From CBDCXE01 sp965223725 [NCBI: Nitrospinota bacterium] (lineage in GTDB: Bacteria > Nitrospinota_A > UBA7883): 64,000 nucleotides of DNA. Shown here in pieces: positions 8,545 through 17,215 of the stretch. A program made the position numbers and the translations under genes. The stretch covers positions 186,001 to 250,000 of the forward strand of contig CBDCXE010000005.1 of the NCBI GenBank assembly GCA_965223725.1. The letters run 5' to 3'. How positions within the stretch are numbered: position 1 is the stretch's first letter; each line of letters starts with the position of its first letter. The notes below the pieces were generated by a model. That model was not told where the DNA came from. It saw nothing but the letters and a program-made list of their open reading frames with translations, and made no database searches.

Positions 8545-9396
8545 ATGACACGGTTTTACGGTTTGCCGGTTGTGTTATTGGTATTGGTATTATTGTTTGT
8601 AGCGATCTGCCCAATATCCGCCAACGCCGCCTACAGACCGATCGACTCCGATTTGGATCCGGAAATACTGCGTATGGATGAGTCTGAATTTTTAGGTGTT
8701 AAACTGGGCGACAGATTTGAATTTGTTGATGACTACGGCTCCTTGTTCACAATGAGGGACCTGAGAGGTAAATCACGAATTTTGTTGCTATCCTATTTCA
8801 CCTGTGACGGAGCTTGCCCAGCCATTAATATGGAGCTGGGTGATCTGTTGAAAGAAGTCGAAAAACTGGGTCGTGTGAAAATTGGCAAGGATTACGAGGT
8901 GTTGACAGTTTCATTCGACAAGAATGACGACGCCACGTCCGGCAAGCATTTTCGAGAGATGCTTAATCTGCCAGAAGAGATGGAAAAACATTGGACAATT
9001 GCGACATTCAGGAAACCTGAAGAGATAAAACAATTAACATCTAAAATTGGGTACCGGTTTTTCTGGTCCCCGGCCGACCGGATGTTCTATCATCCGAATG
9101 CATTTGTTTTTCTCTCTCCCGAAGGCCGTATTGTAAGGGTTATGCATAATTTGAAAATCAGCGCCAGGGACATGGAGCTGGCATTGATCGACACTAACTT
9201 TAACCGCCTGCAACCATCAGAGATAGTAGCGATGGCTATCAGCTTTTGCTATAGCTACAACTACAAAGAGGGGAAATATGGACTTAACTATCCCTTGTTC
9301 TTTGCTGTGGGATCTTTATTCCTGGGCGTAGGGGCTTTTAGTTATGGTGCATTAATAATTAGGAAAAGAGGTAAAGTCAAGGAGATGACGACATGA
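8545..9396 (+). CDS. SCO1/SenC-family copper chaperone
   Basis: 283 residues: an N-terminal hydrophobic signal/anchor, a thioredoxin-like domain with copper ligands CDGAC (about residues 87-91) and His in FYHPNAFVF (about 181), and a C-terminal membrane segment near residue 255. Known role: metallation of the CuA centre of CoxB. It overlaps coxB by 4 nt (ATGA), so the chaperone and its client are translationally coupled. The extra C-terminal anchor makes it longer than minimal SCO proteins (about 200 residues) but is common in this oxidase type. Confidence 0.9.
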   Translation: MTRFYGLPVVLLVLVLLFVAICPISANAAYRPIDSDLDPEILRMDESEFLGVKLGDRFEFVDDYGSLFTMRDLRGKSRILLLSYFTCDGACPAINMELGDLLKEVEKLGRVKIGKDYEVLTVSFDKNDDATSGKHFREMLNLPEEMEKHWTIATFRKPEEIKQLTSKIGYRFFWSPADRMFYHPNAFVFLSPEGRIVRVMHNLKISARDMELALIDTNFNRLQPSEIVAMAISFCYSYNYKEGKYGLNYPLFFAVGSLFLGVGAFSYGALIIRKRGKVKEMTT

Positions 9397-10400
9397 AAAA
9401 ATGGGCGTTTTTTGCTTTCGCCGTTCTGGCCGCTATGATTATGCGGGTAGCGACGGCCGATGCCAGCGATACCGCTGGCGAACAAGCTGGACATATAAAC
9501 AACCATACAGATGGCTGGGAAACCTTATGGGGCCATTTATTATGGGATATTGGTGTAATCGGGGTCACAGTTTTTGTTATGGCCGCTTATTTCATGGTGA
9601 AATATAAAAGAAAGAATGAAAGTGACGTGGGGCAGCTGCAGGAATTTTCTTTCAGCAACGCGCTGGCTTGGGCGTTGATACCTACGTTTATTTTTCTTGC
9701 GGATGATTTTTATCTGGCCGCTAGCGGATGGAAGCTGTGGATAGATCAGAGGACTGTCCCTGAAGATGCGGTAGAAGTTGAAGTTACAGCGCGGATGTGG
9801 GGCTGGGATTTTACATACCCTGATGGCTCCACTACGTCCAGCGATGTGGAATATGATGATAATGGCAATGTCACTGGTGTTGATGGCGAAGGTCTTGTGG
9901 TGCAGCAGGGCAAACCGGTGGTGTTGAGAATGACCAGCGATGACGTGGTGCACTCCTTTTCGATTCCTGCATACAGGATAAAGGAAGATGTTATGCCAGG
10001 GAGGGTGACCTACCTTTGGTTTGAGCCTCGAGAAACCGGGAAACTGGTATATACCTGTACAGAGTTTTGCGGTACTAACCACTCCAGAATGTTCGGAACA
10101 TTGTCGATTGTCGGCTCTGGTGTGTCCCGCGGATCGACCGAAGCTGAAGATGCCAACATGATAGCTAACGCGGCAGTTTCTGAAGCTGGTGAGGCTATGG
10201 ACGAAATGGTAGCCGAAGCCGAGGCCGTGGCGGATGAAGCTGCGAAGGCTGTTGATGAAGCGGCTGCTGAAGCCGAGGCGATGGTTGACGAAGCTGCGAA
10301 AGCTGTTGATGAAGCGGCTGCTGAAGCCGAGGCAATGGCTGACGAATCCGCCAAGGCTGTCGATGACGCTGTCAAGGAAGCTGAAAAAGCTGTTGAATAG
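9393..10400 (+). CDS. coxB: Cytochrome c oxidase subunit II with repetitive C-terminal tail
   Basis: 335 residues. A signal peptide is followed by two membrane helices and a periplasmic cupredoxin domain with the CuA ligand set CTEFCGTNHSRM (about residues 222-233). Family proteins usually end soon after CuA. Here the protein runs on for about 95 residues of Ala/Glu/Asp/Lys-rich helix, including three 18-residue repeats (DEAAKAVDEAAAEAEAMV type). The tail is predicted periplasmic and carries no haem c motif, so this is not a caa3-type fusion. Function of the tail is unknown. Confidence 0.93.
   Translation: MKKWAFFAFAVLAAMIMRVATADASDTAGEQAGHINNHTDGWETLWGHLLWDIGVIGVTVFVMAAYFMVKYKRKNESDVGQLQEFSFSNALAWALIPTFIFLADDFYLAASGWKLWIDQRTVPEDAVEVEVTARMWGWDFTYPDGSTTSSDVEYDDNGNVTGVDGEGLVVQQGKPVVLRMTSDDVVHSFSIPAYRIKEDVMPGRVTYLWFEPRETGKLVYTCTEFCGTNHSRMFGTLSIVGSGVSRGSTEAEDANMIANAAVSEAGEAMDEMVAEAEAVADEAAKAVDEAAAEAEAMVDEAAKAVDEAAAEAEAMADESAKAVDDAVKEAEKAVE
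10233..10394 (+). repeat. 54-bp tandem repeat, three units, inside coxB
   Basis: Units at 10233-10286, 10287-10340 and 10341-10394 each encode an 18-residue Ala/Glu-rich helix. The first two differ at only a few bases and the third is more diverged, so the array looks recently expanded. It ends one codon before the stop. Confidence 0.85.
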
Positions 10401-10456
10401 AAATTAAGTCTGGCATTTTGGCTGAGTTGGCACTTGATTTAGTTAACCTAAATGAT

Positions 10457-10471
10457 CCATCAACTTGATGG
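10457..10471. promoter_or_regulatory. Perfect 7-bp-arm palindrome before coxA
   Basis: CCATCAA-C-TTGATGG lies 26 bp before the coxA start. It contains ATCAA/TTGAT half-sites in the reverse order of an FNR box. It could be an operator or an attenuating hairpin between coxB and coxA. Role unproven. Confidence 0.35.
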
Positions 10472-10496
10472 TTGATTTATTAAGAAGGTATATAAA

Positions 10497-12071
10497 ATGA
10501 AAAGTTGGTTATTCACAACCGATCATAAAAGGATCGGTATATTGTATCTGGTGGGGTCCATGGCGGCTTTTGCTGTCGCAGGGCTTTGCGCTGTGATCTT
10601 GCGGCTGGAGCTTTGGGCTCCTGGTCAGACGTTCATTAATGCTGATCTATACAACCAGCTGCTCTATTTTCATGGAGCCGCTATGATTCTTGCTTTCCTG
10701 ATTCCTGGGTTGACCGGGTTTTTGGCAAATTATCTTGTGCCTATAATGATCGGCGCGCATGATGTTGCGTTTCCAAGGATCAACGCTTTAAGTGTATGGC
10801 TCTTCTGGTTCGCCATTGTCCTGGCGTTGCTAGGTTTTGTTATTCCTAATCCGCCGGATATTATGTGGACCGGTTACGCGCCATACTCTTCGCAATACAC
10901 GGATGGTAATACGGCGTTTTATGTGTTCACTGTTCATATGCTCGGCTTCTCCTCGATCCTGGGCGCGGTGAACTTCCTTTGTACAGTTATTTTTATGCGG
11001 GCGCCTGGCATGGGCTGGAACCAGCTCAACTTTTTTGTCTGGACAACCGTTGCGGCTTTCGTAATTCAGCTTATTTTCATCCCTGTATTGGCTTCCGCTG
11101 TTACTTTGGTTCTGCTGGATAAATATATGGGTACATCATTTTTCCAGGCGGAGACTGGCGGTGATGTGCTGTTGTATCAGAACCTGTTCTGGTTCTATTC
11201 TCATCCTGCTGTTTATGTTATTTTGCTCCCGGCTATTGGTGTGATTATGGAAATAGTTTCCACCATGTCGCGGAACAGAATATTCAATTATAAAGTTGCC
11301 GTTTATGGTGGTGTCTGGGGCGTTGTTCTGCTGGGGTCCGATGTCTGGGCGCACCATTTATATACATCTGGCCTGGCCGATTGGCTGAGGATTGGTATGA
11401 TGGTCACCACCCTGCTTATCAGTGTGCCTGTCGGGTTGCTTGTTATCAGCCTGGTGGGAACGATGTGGAAAGGTTCCATCAAATATAGCGTTGCGATGTA
11501 TTACGCCGCGTCGGAAATGTTTCTTATACTGATAGGTGGTCTAACCGGTATTCCTCTGGCAATGACATCGTTGACCCTGCATTTGGGGGAGACCTACTTT
11601 GTTATGGCGCACTTCCATTTCATCATGGGTATCATGGCCACATTCGCCGTGTTCGCCGGTGTATATCACTGGTTTCCGAAGATGACTGGCAAAATGCCTA
11701 ATCATACATTGGGAGTGATCGGTTTCTGGTTGAACTTTATCGGCGTTAACATTGTATTCTGGCCGCTGTTTATTATCGGCGTGGATGGAATGCCACGAAG
11801 GTATTTTGATTATGCCATGTTTCCGGAATTTACCGGGGCGCAGCAGATCGCCACAGTTGGCGCTATCGTCACCATCCTTGGTATTCTGGTGATGTTCATC
11901 AACTGGATCTACAGCGCTATCGCTGGTGAAAAAGCGTCTGACAACCCTTGGGGCTCGTCATCTCTGGAATGGACACATACAGAGACACCTCCGGGGCCGG
12001 GCAACTTCCCAACTCCTCCGACGGTATCGGAAGACTGGACACCTTATAACTACTCCGAGGTATCTTCGTAG
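10497..12071 (+). CDS. coxA: Cytochrome c oxidase subunit I (aa3-type, A2-like proton channel)
   Basis: 524 residues, twelve membrane helices. All metal ligands are present: His in YFHGAAMIL (low-spin haem), WFYSHPAVY (CuB His and cross-linked Tyr), WAHHLY (CuB His pair) and AHFHFIMG (high-spin and low-spin haem). The helix VI motif is YSHPAVY rather than GHPEVY; lack of the Glu and presence of Tyr-Ser is the mark of A2-type oxidases. Known role: oxygen reduction to water with proton pumping. A terminator follows at 12098-12130, so ctaA is transcribed separately. Confidence 0.96.
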   Translation: MKSWLFTTDHKRIGILYLVGSMAAFAVAGLCAVILRLELWAPGQTFINADLYNQLLYFHGAAMILAFLIPGLTGFLANYLVPIMIGAHDVAFPRINALSVWLFWFAIVLALLGFVIPNPPDIMWTGYAPYSSQYTDGNTAFYVFTVHMLGFSSILGAVNFLCTVIFMRAPGMGWNQLNFFVWTTVAAFVIQLIFIPVLASAVTLVLLDKYMGTSFFQAETGGDVLLYQNLFWFYSHPAVYVILLPAIGVIMEIVSTMSRNRIFNYKVAVYGGVWGVVLLGSDVWAHHLYTSGLADWLRIGMMVTTLLISVPVGLLVISLVGTMWKGSIKYSVAMYYAASEMFLILIGGLTGIPLAMTSLTLHLGETYFVMAHFHFIMGIMATFAVFAGVYHWFPKMTGKMPNHTLGVIGFWLNFIGVNIVFWPLFIIGVDGMPRRYFDYAMFPEFTGAQQIATVGAIVTILGILVMFINWIYSAIAGEKASDNPWGSSSLEWTHTETPPGPGNFPTPPTVSEDWTPYNYSEVSS

Positions 12072-12097
12072 TAGGGTTTGATTTTGAATTGTGAATT

Positions 12098-12130
12098 TGG
12101 CGCGGCTTTATGTCGCGCCAGATTTTCTTT
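12098..12130 (+). terminator. Rho-independent terminator after coxA
   Basis: A 9-bp GC-rich stem (TGGCGCGGC / GTCGCGCCA, one G-T pair) with loop TTTAT is followed by GATTTTCTTT. It closes the coxC-SCO-coxB-coxA unit. Confidence 0.75.
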
Positions 12131-12138
12131 GCAATTAA

Positions 12139-12168
12139 TTGTTTTTATAAAAACTTTTGGACTATAAT
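12139..12168 (+). promoter_or_regulatory. Promoter for ctaA, placed for a leaderless mRNA
   Basis: TTGTTT (12139-12144) and a perfect TATAAT (12163-12168) with 18-bp spacing lie right after the coxA terminator. The ctaA ATG is only 5 nt past the -10 box, so the predicted start of transcription falls on or next to the start codon. No Shine-Dalgarno is possible. Confidence 0.6.
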
Positions 12169-12173
12169 CTGGC

Positions 12174-13058
12174 ATGGTTAAACTGGTAATTGGGTTGTCG
12201 ATTCTGTTCACGTATACACTTATGGTGATGGGGAACATCGTGACGACCACCGGTTCCGGTCTTGCCTGCCCCGACTGGCCATTATGCTATGGGACAGTTA
12301 TCCCACCGCTCGAGATGCAGATATGGTTCGAGTGGAGCCACAGGCTGCTTGGCGCGTTAGCTGGTTTCTTTATTGTGATGTCGGCCGTGCTGGCCCGAAA
12401 GAAGCAATCTAGCGGACTTGTAAAGGCATTAACCGGCCTTGCTGTTGGCTTGCTTGTTTTTGGCGTCACCCTGGGCGGGATAATCGTCCTCACTGAAGCG
12501 CCGCTTCTGGAAGGGCCGCTTCATCTGGCGATCATTTCCTCTCATATCATTCTGGCGACTACGATTTTTACATTATTGATCCTTGCCCTTCGGTATCTAC
12601 CTGGCTCAAACAGGGATAGCGCTTTTGGTATTTACCCTGTTTTGTTCGGCATGATATTTATCCAGGTTATGATTGGTATATTCGTGCGGTATGGGCAAGC
12701 TTCGCTTGCTTGTCCCGACTTTCCGCTGTGCCAGGGGCAATTGGTTCCTGATCTTGCAGGGTTTAAGGTGACCATACATATTCTGCATCGGTTTATGGCG
12801 CTTGCCATATTCATAGTTTCCGGTTGGTATTTTATCAGCGCGATAAAAGAGCGCCTGGATGTGCTCCATGCAACGATCACATTTTTGCTGGTGATAACAC
12901 AAGGAACGCTTGGCGCATATATAGTTTGGAGTGGAATGTTTCTTCCATATATAGTATTACATGGGGCGAACGGATTTTTATTATTGGGATGGACGGCGTT
13001 TCTGGCCGCTCCATATTTTATTGGCGACAGAGCGTATATGGAAGGGGCCGTAGCGTGA
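12174..13058 (+). CDS. ctaA: Haem A synthase (COX15/CtaA family)
   Basis: 294 residues, eight membrane helices in two four-helix halves. Diagnostic sequences are TGSGLACPDWPLCYG and its half-repeat SLACPDFPLCQG, each with a cysteine in the loop, and haem-ligand histidines in WSHRLLGAL, HLAIISSH, LHRFMALA and VLHGANGF. Known reaction: oxidation of the C8 methyl of haem O to make haem A for CoxA. The ATG sits 5 nt after a consensus -10 box; a leaderless mRNA or use of a later Met (17 or 19) are the alternatives. It overlaps ctaB by 4 nt. Confidence 0.93.
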   Translation: MVKLVIGLSILFTYTLMVMGNIVTTTGSGLACPDWPLCYGTVIPPLEMQIWFEWSHRLLGALAGFFIVMSAVLARKKQSSGLVKALTGLAVGLLVFGVTLGGIIVLTEAPLLEGPLHLAIISSHIILATTIFTLLILALRYLPGSNRDSAFGIYPVLFGMIFIQVMIGIFVRYGQASLACPDFPLCQGQLVPDLAGFKVTIHILHRFMALAIFIVSGWYFISAIKERLDVLHATITFLLVITQGTLGAYIVWSGMFLPYIVLHGANGFLLLGWTAFLAAPYFIGDRAYMEGAVA

Positions 13059-13966
13059 CGCAATATAATTCAGAAGCTGGTTTATCTCGCGAAGAGAGCG
13101 GGATAAATATCCTGGGTAACATTCTGCCATACATTATTGTGGCAAAACCGTTCGTTGTCTTCATGGTGCTGGTATCCACGTTGAGCGGTATGTATATGGC
13201 CGGTAAAGCGCTGCCAGAATATATGCTGATTTTCTGGACGTTACTGGGGACAGGCTTGGCGACAGGCGGGGCCGCCGCGCTCAATAACTATATAGACAGG
13301 GATATTGACCTGGTTATGAAAAGGACCCGCTCTCGGCCGGTGCCTTCTGGCTCTGTGGACGCAACCCATGTCCTGGTAATAGGTTTAACGTTTTCCGCGC
13401 TATCCATGGCCGTTTGTCTTACGTACGTTAACACGATGGTTGCGATACTCTGCGCATCGGCAATACTGATCTATGTTGTGGCGTATACCATGCTGTCCAA
13501 ACGGCGAACACCCTTGGCCACATACATTGGCGGAGTTGGCGGCGCGCTTCCACCAGTGATCGGGTATGCTGCAATTAAACCGGAGCTGGATATTTTTGCG
13601 TTCATTCTGTTTGTGATCATTTTCGCATGGCAACATCCACATTTCTGGTCGCTGGCATTGAAATATATTGATGAGTATAAACAGGCTGGTGTGCGTAATC
13701 ATGCTGTAGCCATGGGTGTAGACGCGACCAAGCTTCGGATAGCCGTCTGGTCAGTTATACTGGCTGTTGTATCGCTTTTACCATTTTATTATGGCATGTC
13801 AGGCTCCATTTATCTGCTCACAGCGTTGTTAATCGGTTTAATTCATATATCTATGTCGTTGGCATTTATGTTTTCTACCCGAAAACTTGCCATGAACATT
13901 TTCTTTTTCTCGCTTATTCAGCTTCCTGCCCTTTATTTTGTGATGATCATGGATGTCATTTTATAG
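13055..13966 (+). CDS. ctaB: Protohaem IX farnesyltransferase (haem O synthase)
   Basis: 303 residues from the GTG at 13055, which overlaps the ctaA stop (GTGA) and has GAAGGGG upstream. A longer open frame reaching into ctaA was rejected. It is a UbiA-family prenyltransferase with the Asp-rich motif NNYIDRDIDLVMKRT and the second loop YTMLSKRRTP; nine membrane helices. Known reaction: transfers farnesyl to haem B, giving haem O for CtaA. Order ctaA-ctaB with overlap indicates coupled haem A synthesis. Confidence 0.94.
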   Translation: MTQYNSEAGLSREESGINILGNILPYIIVAKPFVVFMVLVSTLSGMYMAGKALPEYMLIFWTLLGTGLATGGAAALNNYIDRDIDLVMKRTRSRPVPSGSVDATHVLVIGLTFSALSMAVCLTYVNTMVAILCASAILIYVVAYTMLSKRRTPLATYIGGVGGALPPVIGYAAIKPELDIFAFILFVIIFAWQHPHFWSLALKYIDEYKQAGVRNHAVAMGVDATKLRIAVWSVILAVVSLLPFYYGMSGSIYLLTALLIGLIHISMSLAFMFSTRKLAMNIFFFSLIQLPALYFVMIMDVIL

Positions 13967-13984
13967 CATGAGGCCTGCTTAATA

Positions 13985-14104
13985 ATGTCTGGTGGAAAAA
14001 AGAGACCGCTTTTTACAAAAGGCGTGGTTGCGATTCTTTTCATCCTTCTGGTGGTCGCTATATATTCCAGCCTGGTTTACAGAGCTGTGTCCAGCGCCAA
14101 CTGA
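13985..14104 (+). CDS. Small single-helix membrane protein in the oxidase cluster
   Basis: A 39-codon frame beginning MSGGKKRPLFTKGVV, with one hydrophobic helix (about residues 15-32) and a short tail. GAGG lies about 10 nt before the ATG. It sits 18 bp after ctaB and 33 bp before the oxidase-like gene, on the same strand. Small one-helix proteins are common accessory subunits of haem-copper oxidases. No family is recognised, and coding status rests on context and composition. Confidence 0.6.
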   Translation: MSGGKKRPLFTKGVVAILFILLVVAIYSSLVYRAVSSAN

Positions 14105-14137
14105 TTCAGAAACGTCAGGCACAATTAATCAGTACAT

Positions 14138-15466
14138 ATGAAGCAACGATATAGTCCAGCTATCGCCTGGCTCACTGTTTCGATAATTTCCATGATGTTT
14201 ATGGGGATATACGCTTTTCTTGTCGCCCTTTCCCGGGTTCCCGGTTTTAACATGCTTTTCACCGATCAGAATTTTTTCAAAACTGCGTTGGTCACCCATG
14301 TTGTGCTGTCGGTGGTGATCTGGTTTATAGCATATATTCTGTTTGTTACGTATCACATTACAGATAAATGGCCCACCGGGTCGATAGATTATGCCCCTGC
14401 CATTGGCGCGGCGCTGGGTGTTGCGATGATAGTGGCGACACCGTTCACAGGCTCTGCCGACCCTATATTAAATAACTATATACCAGTGCTGAACCGTAGT
14501 TTGTATCTGTATGGTGTGTGGGTTTTTATCCTGTTTGCCATTGTAGGGATGGCCATAAGGGCCAAAGCGGTCATGAAATGTTTGCAAGATCCGGCCGGAC
14601 CACCTGTGATAATCACCGGCTCCATAGCATTAGCGGGGCTGGCGTTGCTGATAGGCGCCGTTTGTATTGTCATGTCATATTTTTACCTTGCTCCAGACGT
14701 TGGATCAATAGCTGTTCCTGTGCGATACGAGGCGTTGTTCTGGGGTGGGGGCCATGTCCTGCAGTTCACAAACACCCTTGGTTTGATGGCTGTCTGGGGG
14801 TTATTGGCCAGCAAGGTAGTCGATATTAGAGTCATGGAAGATAAAGTGGCCTATATCGTCCTGATTACCATGGCCCTGTTCACCATCTCGGCCCCGGTTC
14901 AATATTTCAAGGCGCCACTTCTGACAGTGGAGCACCGGCAGCTGTTTACCAGCCTGAAAAGCTGGGGTGTGGCCACCGGGCCGATTGTTATGGGCGCGCT
15001 TATATTGATCAGAAAATTTTCCAAAAATAGCCCTGTCTCTTCCCGTGGTTTATATCTATCAATCTGGCTGTTCGGCCTTGGGGGCGCCATGGCGCTGATG
15101 ATACAGGGGTCGGATACAAGGGTGCCAGCCCATTATCATGGTGTTATTGGCGCTGTTACTTTAAGTTTCATGGCGTATGCGTTGGTCCACACAGCGGAAA
15201 ACGGCTGGTTGAATATTAGCGAGAAGTGGCAAAAAATTCAGCTGACTTTATATGGCGTGGGACAGACCTTGTTTGTGATTGGCCTGTTTGTCGGTGGATC
15301 TGAAGGGCTGCCGCGCAAAACATTTGGAACAGCGCAAAACCTCGACAGTGCGCTGAAAGTAACTGGAATGAGCGTCATGGGCATTGGTGGGTTGCTGGCT
15401 GTGGCTGGTGGAGTGATGTTTATACTGTTTATGTTGAAAGCTTTATTTGGCAAGGAGAAGAGATGA
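14138..15466 (+). CDS. Divergent haem-copper-oxidase subunit I-like membrane protein
   Basis: 442 residues, twelve membrane helices, placed as oxidase subunit I. Histidines align with core ligands: His54 in helix 2 (LVTHVVLSVV), His206 in helix 6 (FWGGGHVLQFTN), and His332/His334 in helix 10 (AHYHGVIGAV). The CuB His-His pair of helix 7 is reduced to a single His266 (VEHRQ), and the HxxxY tyrosine is Phe210. Loss of that tyrosine is also seen in NO reductases. It may be a non-canonical oxidase, an NO reductase-like enzyme, or an assembly factor. It overlaps the downstream cytochrome gene by 4 nt. Confidence 0.7.
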   Translation: MKQRYSPAIAWLTVSIISMMFMGIYAFLVALSRVPGFNMLFTDQNFFKTALVTHVVLSVVIWFIAYILFVTYHITDKWPTGSIDYAPAIGAALGVAMIVATPFTGSADPILNNYIPVLNRSLYLYGVWVFILFAIVGMAIRAKAVMKCLQDPAGPPVIITGSIALAGLALLIGAVCIVMSYFYLAPDVGSIAVPVRYEALFWGGGHVLQFTNTLGLMAVWGLLASKVVDIRVMEDKVAYIVLITMALFTISAPVQYFKAPLLTVEHRQLFTSLKSWGVATGPIVMGALILIRKFSKNSPVSSRGLYLSIWLFGLGGAMALMIQGSDTRVPAHYHGVIGAVTLSFMAYALVHTAENGWLNISEKWQKIQLTLYGVGQTLFVIGLFVGGSEGLPRKTFGTAQNLDSALKVTGMSVMGIGGLLAVAGGVMFILFMLKALFGKEKR

Positions 15467-15831
15467 AGTTTCGTTTGTTAGTTGCGGTATTATTAACTGG
15501 CGTAGGTCTTGTAATGTTTAACGCTTGTGAGTCGAAGGAACCGGAAGTGCCAAATGCGCCAAAAGTGACAGAAGCGCCAAAAGAGCCAAAGGCATATAAA
15601 AGATGCGCCAAATGTCATGGAGAGCCAGGAGCGGGTGGCACAAGGGCGGCCCCGGACCTGAAGATATCTGAATATAGCCTGGCTCAGTTTAAAATGCAGG
15701 TCCAAAACGGGTCAAACTGGGAAGGCCGTCCACCAAAGAAACAACAATACCGCAAAAAGAAAATGCCGGCTCAACGCACAGTGAAGGAAGAAGATATAGA
15801 GACGATCTACAAATATATTCATACACAATAA
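15463..15831 (+). CDS. Monohaem c-type cytochrome lipoprotein
   Basis: 122 residues. A lipoprotein signal ends in the lipobox VMFNAC, followed by a Pro/Glu/Lys-rich linker and a small cytochrome c domain with CAKCH (haem c). The likely distal Met is in KKMPAQ. It overlaps the oxidase-like gene by 4 nt (ATGA) and is last in the cluster, suggesting it delivers electrons to that protein as NorC or CcoO do for their catalytic partners. That pairing is inference from coupling. Confidence 0.85.
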   Translation: MKFRLLVAVLLTGVGLVMFNACESKEPEVPNAPKVTEAPKEPKAYKRCAKCHGEPGAGGTRAAPDLKISEYSLAQFKMQVQNGSNWEGRPPKKQQYRKKKMPAQRTVKEEDIETIYKYIHTQ

Positions 15832-15940
15832 AACCTGGTAATAGAACCTGGCCGTAGTAATGATGTCAGCGTTGTGTGATTTTTATGGGCGTTATCTGAT
15901 GTTTTTTAATGGATAGGCATGGTTGTCCAGATAAAAAATA

Positions 15941-17107
15941 TCAGTCAACTATTCCACTGTACCCCTCGTACACATCCAGGAGTTTATCAATATAAGTCTC
16001 ATGCTTCCAGTTGGCAGAGGCGCTTATCCTGGCTCTCCTGCCCATTTCGATTGCCATGTCCCGATCGGTCAGTAATTGTTTGACTGCAGCTACAGTTTTA
16101 TCTAAATCTCCAACCGGCACCAAAATGCCGTCTATCCCTGATTCTATCATCTCTATGTTCGACTCCAGAAAAGTGGTAACCACCGGCTTGGCGGCCATCA
16201 TGCTCTCTGGGATGACCAGTTGTGGATGACAGTCCAATCTCTCGAATGGTAAAAGTACGCATATCGTTTCGCTCATCAACTTGCTTATGGAAATACCTGT
16301 CGGATAAGGGACCTTGTACACTTCGACATTTTCGTACTGATCTTCGATTTCCGGAAACCCGGGAACAGGGTCCCAATGGCGCCTTACAGCCATAACAAAA
16401 CTTATATCCGGGAATTCTGGCGCCAGCTTCCGATATACATTCAGGCATATATCCGCGCCATTGTCCTTCGATGGATCCCTCCAAAACAAAACACGATGCA
16501 GCTTTATTTCCCCTCTATTATCTTCATCATTAATAATTTTTCGCGATATTCCATGCCTGATAACCAGAGTGTCAATGCCATGTTTTTTACATAGGGATTT
16601 AACATATTCGGTTGCCACAAAGATCTTGTCGACACGATTATGCAAAAACGTTGATATAAAAGAAGGCTGCTTGGGAAAATCAGCTACAATAAGAGAAGCG
16701 AATATTGGGGTTCGAACTCCTAGCAAGCGCAGCACACCACCCAAGCCGGCGGTCCTTTGTCCGCCGAACAGATGGATCAGATCAAACTTTTCTTTTCTGC
16801 AAATGTTTACGATTTGATACAGCTGTTTAATTATTTTTAAGACTTTTATACCTTCATGACGCCCCACCTCCATCGCCACTCCTCCACCCCGTTCCCTGCC
16901 ATCAGTTACGGTATGGATGGTCACACCATCGGGTAAGCAATTTGGCAATGTTCTATCACTACCATACTCAGTAGTGATTAGCTGCGCCTCATGGCCTTTT
17001 TCCTGAAGCAGCTTTATGGTTTGCATTGGCAGTTGAACATGGGCGGAAACCGTATCTTCATAGCCCTTGGCGTTGGCTACTTGCGCGACAAATATTCCGA
17101 TTTTCAT
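15941..17107 (-). CDS. Glycosyltransferase family 4-like protein
   Basis: 388 residues with a GT-B fold. The N-terminal acceptor domain starts MKIGIFVAQVANAKGYEDT. The C-terminal donor domain has the Glu-rich signature PESMMAAKPVVTT...GIDGILVPVGD typical of GT4. Probably transfers a sugar to LPS, polysaccharide or a glycolipid; donor and acceptor are unknown. It is monocistronic, with a TATAAT-like box on its strand about 28 nt upstream. The gene is less GC-rich than typA next to it. Confidence 0.8.
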   Translation of the reverse strand: MKIGIFVAQVANAKGYEDTVSAHVQLPMQTIKLLQEKGHEAQLITTEYGSDRTLPNCLPDGVTIHTVTDGRERGGGVAMEVGRHEGIKVLKIIKQLYQIVNICRKEKFDLIHLFGGQRTAGLGGVLRLLGVRTPIFASLIVADFPKQPSFISTFLHNRVDKIFVATEYVKSLCKKHGIDTLVIRHGISRKIINDEDNRGEIKLHRVLFWRDPSKDNGADICLNVYRKLAPEFPDISFVMAVRRHWDPVPGFPEIEDQYENVEVYKVPYPTGISISKLMSETICVLLPFERLDCHPQLVIPESMMAAKPVVTTFLESNIEMIESGIDGILVPVGDLDKTVAAVKQLLTDRDMAIEMGRRARISASANWKHETYIDKLLDVYEGYSGIVD

Positions 17108-17215
17108 TTCACTTGAGTAGTAAACTGTATCCCATTATACAGTATTAAGGATATCCAGATTGCCGGTTGAATATGTAGTTGATCATGAAAATATTATAAG
17201 GAGCGTCAATGAACA

